A DNA stretch of 64,000 nucleotides from Pelobates cultripes (taxonomy: Eukaryota; Chordata; Amphibia; Anura; Pelobatidae). A program made the position numbers and the translations under genes. Positions 55,563-64,000 of this stretch are shown here, in pieces. Within the stretch, counting starts at the first letter, position 1, and each line of letters starts with the position of its first letter. The notes beneath the pieces were generated by a model. That model searched no databases and was not told the DNA's origin. It saw only the letters and a program-made list of their open reading frames with translations. Location of the stretch: assembly GCA_933207985.1 (NCBI GenBank), contig OW240916.1:87612699-87676698 (forward strand), read 5' to 3'.

Positions 55563-58014
55563 ATGGTACCTCTCCTGTGTCCCGGTGCTTCCTATTTGTG
55601 TTTCATCTTATTTTCTATCCATGCATTTAATTGTTATGACCATTGCTATTTTCCATTATGAGGACGTTCAGTATATGAAAAAATAACACTTCAGCATTAG
55701 ACCTTTAGTTCCATTGAAGGGTAGATCATATATCTGTTGTGTTTCGTTTTTAAGGACATAACATATGTGGTGGTTTGATAGGTTGAGCATTTATATGAAG
55801 TATAATTATGCTTAGTATAAACCTACTTCTAATACTTGCTGTACAATGCAAACAGAGAAAAGTTTCCCATATCTCATAAAATCATAATGTCGTGTATGGA
55901 TTCTCACATTTCACGTCTTACGTGTGGTTTGTTTCCAATGTTTCTTTTTATAATCCATCAAACTGTTCAGTCATCCATGAAGGCTGAGGATAATAAGGAA
56001 TATGATAGATTCACTTGATTCTTGTGTGAGATTCCATTGTCAACCTCTATTTCTGTAGGCAATTCACAGGCTGTTAATAGATTTCACAGAAATTTGAAGA
56101 ATTAATCCTTTTTAAACGTATTTATGTAGGAGTCAATATTTATGGAAAGGTGTCAGCTATACTAGACTGCTTTCATTAGAAGTGGATCATGTTAAAGTAT
56201 CTGCCAAACCTGTTTAACATTCACAAAGATATTCATATAAAGTTTGACACCCTATTTTGATACTATTACTGGTGACATACTGCTAGATAACTAATTGTTA
56301 TTTTCAGAGTAACTGGAATTTCTTATGTTCACTTTTACTGTGGTATTGGTGAGTATCCACTGTGGTTACACGGATACACAGGTTCATGTTGCCATTTGTA
56401 AACATACAAGGCTATTAAAGATCTTCTCCTTGTTAGTTCCTCTACAGTTTGGTTTTCCATTCATTAGCCTCTTTTTGATCTTTTGGACCAGCAGTAGAAA
56501 CCCATTACATTTTCTTCAACGATTTAATCAGTTCTTAATATGGGGTAAACGTGATTTGTGAAAGCAGCACAACAATTTTTTGTATACATGACAATAGTAA
56601 TGAGCTTTGTTAATTCCTTCAGTTCACCCTGCTGAATCCATTTGGCACTTGTAGGTGCCAATGTCTAGTTCTAATATACTGCTCTCTTTATGCAATAACA
56701 CCAGGCTCCCCTTCTCGCAAGGACAGTTAAAGAATTTTCTTCAAAATCAATTTCTTTTTGTTGAGATCATATCAGTTGACTGGATCATACTGGGGGAGAG
56801 TTATCAAAGTGTTCCTAAAACCTTTCTGTCTAACATGCTGCAAATTTATAAAAATCTCCTCTTTTTTTTTTTTTTTTTTTGGCTGATGCAACAAATTTGT
56901 GAATATTTCCACCACTTTTTCTGAAAACAAAATTTCATGAGTTTTTGCACTACTATAAATTTGTCAGTCTTCTGACATAGAAATTTCTGTGAAATTTGAC
57001 AGAACTTAACTATCAGTTTAATAAATACAGTCAAATGAATGATATAATTTAACTGCCACTTTTCAGAACACGTTTAATAAATATCCCCCACCATGCTAAG
57101 CTAAGCCTCTCAGCCAAAGACAACAGGCCCGTCTGCTCTAAAAATGGCATTTGGCTTCACCTGTTAGAGAAGATCAGATGTGGTGTGGGTGCCTGGAGGA
57201 CCCAGGTAAGTTGATAAAACTGTGCTAAAGTGGATTGATATCTTGCTGTGGGATGGTGGTAAGGAATTCGTGGCAGAATAACTTCTACAACAAGCTGCAG
57301 TGGCTTGGGGTGTTGGAGTGTTTATTTTGGATGTTTTTCTATTTTCTCTTTGGAGCCTTGATCTTGTAAAAAGTGCCAATTGCAGGAGAAATTTAAGGAG
57401 GAATCTGCACTATAGAAATCCCTGTATTAACACTTCCTTCCTATCTCACTTATTTAAAACTGTACCTTCATTGCCAGTGTGCTGAAGTCTTGATGTCACT
57501 CCATTACTATACTCCCCAGTCGGTGTTAGCAATACCAGCTAGGGAGTTAGCAGAGCAACCTAAGTGCATGCGCTGTGATTGCTTTGGGTGGAGAGCAGAG
57601 GAACTTCCTGTAAGAGGTCTCTTCTGCTCTGCCTTTCTCTCAATTCCTCGGCATTCAGTGCCTGCTGAAGAATTGAGAATTTAAATAGTTTTTTCTCCAT
57701 ATCTCTATATCTATATGCTAGCAAAATGAATAGATGGAATTTTAAGTTAAAGTTCATTATGTGATGATAAGTTCCCTTTAATATTGAAGGTAGCATATGT
57801 ACATGTATAGTTCCCATGAAGTGGTGACCATCCTTTTTGTGCTTAATTGTTTTACCTAACAACACTTATCCCCCATCATGTTATCTAGCAAACCAGAAAC
57901 CAAAGAGTTTTGTTATATTTAGGATCTTTGATTGTATGGCTTGGTTATTTTGCCTGCCCGAACATTTCATTCCTATATATCTATTCAAACTGTACTCTAG
58001 TAATTCCATGAACT
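55563..58014. other. Unassigned DNA
   Basis: 2.4 kb without a recognised gene. A T-run of about 20 lies at 56861-56880. Small frames (for example 56325-56561, 57164-57379 minus, 57560-57865 minus) have no domains. Confidence 0.35.
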
Positions 58015-58430
58015 AGAGATGTCAATGGGGGAAAATTTTGTTTTTGTTTTGATTCGTTAATTTTCGTATTTCGGTTCGTCTGAGATTCTGAAAATATTGA
58101 TTCGGATGAACAAACTTTTGTCTGAACCAAACTTTAGCTTTTCAAATTTGTACGCCCATTATTCGCTATGGGGAATAAATGAAAGTGGTAGTGACAAAAT
58201 TACAAAGTACCCATTTAGGGAGTTACTTTTTTTTTCCATCGATTTGTAAATTTGGAACTTCCGAATTCCTGAATTCAGATGAAATTTGAATTATTATTGC
58301 ACATTGGCCATAAACATGCCAACTAGTGATGTAAAAAAAAATTGAGAGGTTGGCATTAGTGATGTCGAGAACCGTTCGCGAACTTGCCGCGAACTCCGGT
58401 CAGCTGACACATCCCTGCCAATCTCCGGCA
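58015..58430. repeat. Decayed TAG(A/T)GATGT hAT-MITE-like fragments
   Basis: TAGAGATGTCAATGGGGGAA at 58016 with internal TTCGGTTCGTCTGAG and ATTCGGATG words resembles the TTCGG-rich MITE at 54936. A second start, TAGTGATGTCGAGAACCGTTCGCGAAC, lies at about 58356. Right ends and duplications were not found, so these look truncated. Confidence 0.45.
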
Positions 58431-59935
58431 GACCCTCCCACAGCATCCATGTTGAAGGCACATGTGCCTATGAATTGGGTACTCATTCCACAAATATCCC
58501 TTTTTGTCTGTTTGGAATCTTGTCCTGTGCTCTTAAGACTGAATTTTTAAACTGTTTAAACGTTAGCATGGGCTTCACAGATTTAGTACAAAAGCTGCTC
58601 CTCCTGTTTCACAGGTTCTGTGGGGACTAGAAACTCTCCTATTATATCTATACAGCAATATGAAAAACATCCGTTCAACTTGAAATGCTGCGTATACAGG
58701 GAAATCTCTGATTTTGTGCAGGGGGTAATTACACCTTTGGCACATATGACTTGGGCAGCCATAAAAACGTGTTTATTGTCAGTGAACACTGCACCCTGCC
58801 AATGGATGTATTCAGTGATGTGATGCAAGTAGGAGCCTGTACAGACTGTGCGCGGACATGGCTCATGTGCACACCATCCTTTAAACATTTCAACCCTCCC
58901 TCCTTTGTCAGCCAGTTCCCCTCCCATTGTCCATCCCCAGTACTCACTGTACAGCCCTCCTTTCTTCCCCTCCTTAGTGATTAGCAGGAAGGTGGGCTTT
59001 AGTACCAGGAAAAGTTGTCCTGACACTAGACTCAATGTATTTTTTTTTTTTTACAGATTTCACACAAAAAAAACCAAAAAAAGTCAGACAGAGCATTTAG
59101 AGCTAAAAAAACAAACAAAAACTACAGTGCAAAATGTAGATGACTATATATTTAGTATGTTATACTAATACAAAATATGTCTTTTTGATGGCTTTCTTTA
59201 TTGACGCCTATTCATTAGATAATTTGCATACTGAAATGTCATTTAATATCTACCTGCAGTTTTAACTGACAGCCTTGTTTAAACATAAATTTTCCAACTG
59301 ATTCCATTACTCAAACATCATGCCATTATTACTGATTTATACTGTGTAAACACAGCTGGGACCTGTCCACATTTCTCCACAAGCACAGTCATTGTATTGC
59401 AAAAATATTTAAAAGGAGGAAAAGGATATAAATATGTTCATAATTCTTGAAGAGAAAAATATAAACAACCAGTCCCATCTGCAATTATACTGCTACTTCT
59501 ATAAAGTCCTTTTTATCCCTAAAAATAAAAATCTTTTTATAGACACACACGCACGATTTGAAATAAATTTTTTTTTAAAAAAGCTATAAATAAAAAGCTA
59601 TATTTGTTTCTTCAACCCCAGAAATAGAGATAGCAATATAACTCTAAATATAATAGATATTATCTGTGGTAGATTAAAAATGTGTTTTGAAGTGACGGTG
59701 TATTGGTAAAATGTATAACTTTGCAACTTTTGCTCATCTTTGGAACTCATTAAACAGCGAATTGGAAACTGAATTGGCCAATTCTGGCTAAAATATCCAA
59801 ACTGTCTACATCAGTCTAACACAGAGGGAGAATGATTTAAAAATCATCTGTTTTGGTCTAAATTAACGAACTAACAGCACCAGAACCACCTCATTTTAAC
59901 ATACTGGTTTTGGTGTAAATTGTCTGTCCCTGCAT
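58431..59935. other. Unassigned DNA
   Basis: Several overlapping frames at 58583-59168 on both strands (the longest is 150 residues, minus) show no domain or repeat match. The remainder is AT-rich. Confidence 0.35.
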
Positions 59936-60215
59936 TCTCCCTTTATAAACACTATTCTGTAAAAAAAAAAAACAACCAAACAGTGTTTACATTGAGCTGT
60001 AAGAATGTTTCTAGTGGCTGTCACTAGAGGTCTCGGACTTATGTTCTGTATCCTCATGCCCAGCCTGAAACACAGAATTCTCCCTATAGATATGCAAAGG
60101 TGCCGCAAAAGCTGCAGATGTGCAGTAGGCCCAGTCATTGCTTCTCTATGGAGAAGCCCTTGATTGGCTGAGATCATCAGTATTGATGATCTCCGCGATG
60201 GGGTGGAGCAGTGGC
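59936..60215. repeat. Decayed T2-like MITE fragment
   Basis: CAGTGTTTACATTGAGCTGT, TCTAGTGGCTGTCACTAGAG and the GATTGGCTGAGATCATCAGT block resemble T2 interior sequence (compare 13430-13470). TTAA-bounded ends were not found. Confidence 0.45.
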
Positions 60216-60480
60216 TGCAGTGAAACGAGTATATCTCTATTTTATTGGAGGTGCTAAATGTAATTTTGTAGGAAGAAGCTTTAATGTTAGAAAATTATGT
60301 CCCCAAAAGTGGGAAACAAACCAAGGATAGTGGGAGAAGAGCTCACAATTGGCACCGTACCACTGGATTCCATACCGTTGAGTCCTGTATATTAGAGGAA
60401 CGTGCTCCAGATATACAATGAACAAAATTATGAACGCAACACTTTTGTTTTTGCCCCCATTTTTCATGAGCTGAACTTAA

Positions 60481-60957
60481 AGGGACACTCCAGGCACCCA
60501 GACCACTTCTGCCCATTGGAGTGGTCTGGGTGACAACTCCCATTACCCTTAACCCTGCAACTGTAATTTTTGCAGTTTTCATAAACTGCAATATTTACCT
60601 TGCAAGGTTAACTCCTCCTCTAGTGGCTGTCTACAAGACAACCACTAGAGGGCACTTCCGGGTTTATAACACACATTCCGCTACGCTATGTGTGGACCTC
60701 CAGCGTCACTGAAATCCCCACAGGAAAACATTGAAAGCATTTTTCAATGCTTTCCTATGGGGAGGTAAAATGCGCGTACGCGGCATTAGGTCTCCCCCCC
60801 CGGCCACGCATGCACAATAGGTCTCCCCTGCCGGATGATACAGGTAAGTCACTAAAGAGGTTTTAACCCCTTCAGCAACTTGGGATGGGGGGTGGGAGGG
60901 AGAGGGGACCTGCAGTGCCAGGAAAACGGTTTGTTTTCCTGGCACTGGAGAGTCCTT
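60481..60957. mobile_element. T2-type MITE, 477 bp, inside the Tc1-like left arm
   Basis: It lies between TTAA 60477-60480 and TTAA 60958-60961. Left end AGGGACACTCCAGGCACCC, right end GGCACTGGAGAGTCCTT. Internal TTGAAAGCATTTTTCAATGC hairpin and CTAGTGGCTGTCTACAAGAC block as in other copies. Confidence 0.9.
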
Positions 60958-60961
60958 TTAA

Positions 60962-61033
60962 CCCCTTAAGGACACATGACATGTGTGACATGTCATGATT
61001 CCCTTTTATTCCAGAAGTTTGGTCCTTAAGGGG
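60962..61033 (+). mobile_element. 72-bp palindromic TTAA MITE, copy 3
   Basis: It lies between TTAA 60958-60961 (shared with the T2 MITE) and TTAA 61034-61037. It is identical to the copy at 51359-51430. It inserted at the TTAA duplicated by the T2 element, or the reverse. Confidence 0.92.
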
Positions 61034-61266
61034 TTAAAGATCTAAGACTTTTTCAATGTACACAAAATGCCTATTTCTCTCAAATATTGTTCACAAATCT
61101 GTCTAAATCTGTGCTAGTGAGCACTTCTTCATCCAGATAATCCATCCACCTCACAGGTGTGGCTTATCAAGATGCTGATAAGACAGCATGAATATTGCAA
61201 AGGTGTGCCTTAGGCTGGCCACAATAAAAGCCCACTCTAAAATGTGCAGTTTTAGGACACAGCACA

Positions 61267-62265
61267 ATGCCACGGATGTCGCAAATGTTGAGGGAGCGTG
61301 CAATTGGCATGCTGACTGCAGGAATGTCCACCAGAGCTGTTGCCCATGAATTGAATGTTCATTTCTCCACCATAAGCCATCTCCAAAGGTGTTTCAGAGA
61401 ATTTAGCAGTAAATCCAACCTGCCTCACAACCGCAGACCACGTGTAACCACACCAGCCCAGGACCTCCACATCCAGCATCTTCACCTCCAAGATCGTCTA
61501 AGACCAGCCACCCGAACAGCTGCTGCAACAATCGGTTTGCATAACCAAAGAATTTCTGCACATACTGTCAGAAACCGTCTCAGGGAATCTCATCTGCATG
61601 CTCGTCTTCCTGATCGGGGTCTTAACCTGACTGCAGCTCGTCGCCTTAACCGACTCTAGTGGGCAAATGTTCACATTTGATGTTGCCTGCACTTTGTAAA
61701 GGTGTTCTCTTCACGGATGAATCCCGGTTTTCACTGTATAGGGCAGATGGCAAACAGCGTGTATGGCGTCGTGTTGGAGAATGGTTTGCTGGTGTCAATG
61801 TTGTGGATCGAGTGGCCCATGGTGGTGGTGAAGTTATGATATGGGCAGGCGTATGTTATGGACAACGAACACAGGTGCATTTTAATAATGGCATTTTGAA
61901 TGCACAGAGATACCGTGATGAGAGGCACATTGTTATGCTATTCATCCACGACCATCACCTCATGTTGCAGCATGATAATGCACGGCCCCATGTTCCAAGG
62001 ATCTGTACACAATTGCTGGAAGCTGAAAACATCCCAATTCTTGCATGACCAGCATACTCACCGGACATGTAACCTATTGAGCATGTTCGGGATGCTCTGG
62101 ATCGGCATAAATAACAGAGTGTTCCAGGTCCTGCCAATATCCAGCAATTTCACACAGCCATTGAAGAGGAGTGGATTCAACAGGCCACAATCAACAACCT
62201 GATCAACTCTATGCTAAGGAGATATGTTGCACTGTGTGAGGCACATGGTGGTCACACCAGATACT
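61267..62265 (+). pseudogene. Tc1-like transposase, inactivated
   Basis: Frame 61267-61659 encodes the DNA-binding half: two helix-turn-helix units (RAIGMLTAGMSTRAVAHELN, then ATIGLHNQRISAHTVRNRLR). After a frameshift near 61650, the catalytic half follows in 61659-62048 with LFTDESRF (first D), VMIWAGV and LQHDNARPHV (second D). Beyond a TGA at 62046 the reading continues with AYSPDM, a TAG, and PIEHVRDAL carrying the third acidic residue, and ends near 62265 (GGHTRY). One frameshift and at least three in-frame stops make it non-functional. The family cuts and pastes at TA sites in the nucleus. Confidence 0.92.
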
Positions 62266-62580
62266 GACTGGTTTTCAGACCCCCCCAATACAGTAAAACT
62301 GCACATTTTAGAATGGGCTTTTCTTGTGGCCAGCTTAAGACACACCTGTGCAATAATCATACTGTCTAATCAGCATCTTGATATGCCACACCTGTGAGGT
62401 GGATGGATTATCACTGCAAAGGAGAAGTGCTCACAAACACAGATTTAGACAGATTTGTGAACAATATCTCAGAGAAATAGGCCTTTTGTGTACACAGAAA
62501 ATGTCTTAGATCTTTGAGTTCAGCTCATGAAAAATGGGGGCAAAAACAAAAGTGTTGTGTTTATAATTTTGTTCAGGGTA

Positions 62581-64000
62581 GTAATCAATGCTGGGATGGA
62601 TGGATATCATGACCTCAGTTATCTAAAAAAAATCTAGTTCAAGAGTTTTAGAGGTTTTCACAAATTTAACTGTAAAACTTCTGTCATTATATATTTCTTA
62701 TTTTTCTTATTTATTTATTTTTTAATGTTTTAAAAACATTGTCTAACCTGAATTCTACATCAGGCAAAAGAACCACCACATCGCTTAGAATATTTTGTTT
62801 TCTTATATTTACTTTTTTTACGACTATTTTTTGCATATAACAGCGATTGGTTCCTTTTATAGAAAATATGTGTTTTTTACCTTTGCTTTGCCTTTAAATC
62901 AGTGAAGGTACAACAAGGAAATATGCCTATTCTGAGAATAGAGAAAACCACAAACAAAGCTTTTTCACTGCAGTACCAGTCAGAGTACTTGACCGGCACT
63001 GACTGCTACAGTTGATAAGCTGTAGCTAACATGAAGGAGCATGTGCACGTCAGTAACCTGGTTAGCTGCCAAACAGTTGTCATTATAAAATGGGGTACAT
63101 AGACACACCATGATTTACACTGGAAAGATAGCAATCGGTTTTTTAAGATCTTCATCTATGTTAGAATTTTTAAAGTCACTTTAAAATTAATACCATGTTT
63201 TAGGAATTCCATAATACTGAACATATCTTCCCTTGTGACCCACAAACAGCTGGAATTCATCCTACTTGTTGATTATCATTATTTGTATCCAACTAGTAAA
63301 ATGTTAAAAGGGTTTGTTTAAAGGATTCATTCAGCATCAATACATCTAACTTCTTTTCAAGTCATTAATCTGCCCCATAACAGCTTACCTGTCACAGGAA
63401 ATAGAACAATACCCCCACAACCACCGAGCACACTGATTGCAGCATATGCAAGTATACATGGCCTTATTTAATTTGTTGTGGGCCATTGCCGATATCTCTC
63501 CACATTCATATAGCCTGTACAGTAGTTATCAGAATGTGGTGCCATCTCTTGCTCACCTTTGTCCCCTTACTTGATTGGTTACTTGGAGGTTAAACTCTCA
63601 AACATTGAATTGTTTCCAAAGGTGGATGAAGATACATTCTGGTAATGTTCCTTTGGAAGTATGGGAGTAATAATTGTATTAAACACATTTCAATTAGAAC
63701 ACAAGCCGTTTTGTCTGATTTATGGTTACATCCCCAAAGTAAGAAAAAGAGCAGAGGTAGAGCCAACAGTTAGGTACACTAAGAAAATAGGGGGTAACGC
63801 CAGTTAGAAATTATCAAAAAAGAAAAATAGTATATATGTCTATTAGTGTTCCACTTATTACTCACAGAATACCATCATATACGTATCAATCTGTTTATAT
63901 CTTGAAGAGTTAGCACTAACAGAATTCTGTACACTGAGTACTCAGAGATCCAGCTATAGAACCCGTTAGCAACTTAAACCCCCCCCCACCCATGAGTCCT
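62581..64000. other. Unassigned DNA at the window end
   Basis: AT-rich; no coding frame above noise and no recognised repeat. It ends with a short poly-C run (63980-63987). Confidence 0.4.

Larger units (their letters stand above)
60416..62578 (+). mobile_element. Tc1-like transposon with long inverted repeats, nested insertions
   Basis: TA dinucleotides at 60414-60415 and 62579-62580 bracket an element whose left end (CAATGAACAAAATTATGAAC) is the inverse of its right end (ending ATAATTTTGTTCAGGG). The inverted repeats run for about 285 bp when the two nested insertions at 60481-61033 are removed: left 60416-60480 plus 61038-61260, right about 62275-62578. A TA target and a DDE transposase are the hallmarks of Tc1/mariner elements. 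Without the insertions it would be about 1.6 kb, normal for Tc1. Confidence 0.92.

Noticed and set aside
58583..59035. 150-codon open frame on the minus strand
   Set aside because: No recognised domain; the plus strand has equally open overlapping frames; could be an unknown repeat but nothing supports a gene.
1..64000. CRISPR arrays, bacterial operons or contamination
   Set aside because: Tandem arrays here are classical microsatellites and minisatellites without unique spacers; codon context, polyadenylation signals and transposon content are those of a vertebrate nuclear genome.

Overview
The window looks like nuclear DNA of a frog or toad (anuran). It is AT-rich, intron- and repeat-dominated vertebrate sequence. 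It carries TTAA-flanked MITEs with TTAAAGG-type ends (the T2 family described in Xenopus), DIRS-like, Penelope-like, L1/Tx1-like and CR1/L2/Rex1-like retroelement remnants, hAT elements and a Tc1-like element. There are no operons, prokaryotic genes or CRISPR arrays. The species cannot be settled from the sequence; an anuran outside the well-annotated Xenopus set is likely.

Only one intact host gene is visible: a single-exon coding sequence at 40696-42147 for a 483-residue Jun-family bZIP transcription factor. Its DNA-binding and zipper region is closest to JunD. The N-terminal half is unusual: the delta/JNK-docking region is not recognisable, the first JNK site is missing and the second Ser-Pro is shifted by one residue. 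A good splice acceptor lies just upstream (40500/40501). A TATA/CCAAT/TGACATCA cluster followed by an ATG-free stretch ending in a splice donor lies 4.5-5 kb upstream, so a non-coding first exon and long 5' UTR intron are proposed as a hypothesis. The 3' flank holds several AATAAA signals and a double AU-rich nonamer.

Layout. 0-2.5 kb: AT-rich DNA and an unclassified, palindrome-rich repeat. 2.5-4 kb: a Penelope-like reverse transcriptase remnant (minus strand), apparently interrupted by a CA-rich hAT-like insertion. 7.5-9.6 kb: degraded DIRS-type gag and RT (minus). 9.8-10.7 kb: a fold-back insertion with about 220-bp arms and a perfect 15-bp target duplication. 11-13 kb: CA-rich satellite-bearing repeats, then a 600-bp T2 MITE. 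17.3-20.3 kb: an L1/Tx1-clade ORF2 pseudogene (plus). 20.7-21.5 and 23.0-24.0 kb: two further LINE 3' ends. 24.4-27.9 kb: rearranged LTR-retrotransposon pieces with a gag-like ORF and a 48-bp coding minisatellite. 27.95-29.85 kb: a complete non-autonomous hAT element with a perfect 8-bp target duplication, an internal 130-bp-arm palindrome and a 500-bp purine tract. 30.3-31.9 kb: another tyrosine-recombinase-type retroelement remnant. 33.3-33.8 kb: a Ty3/gypsy integrase fragment. 35.5-46.3 kb: the Jun-like locus. 46-64 kb: mostly MITEs and short dispersed repeats, ending with a nearly full-length but broken Tc1-like element (60416-62578) whose left arm has taken two successive TTAA insertions.

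The best candidates for something new are the fold-back element, the hAT element with its giant internal hairpin, the 72-bp palindromic MITE (three near-identical copies here) and the atypical Jun N-terminus. No candidate for a wholly new multi-gene system was found. Much of the remaining intergenic DNA shows no recognisable feature.
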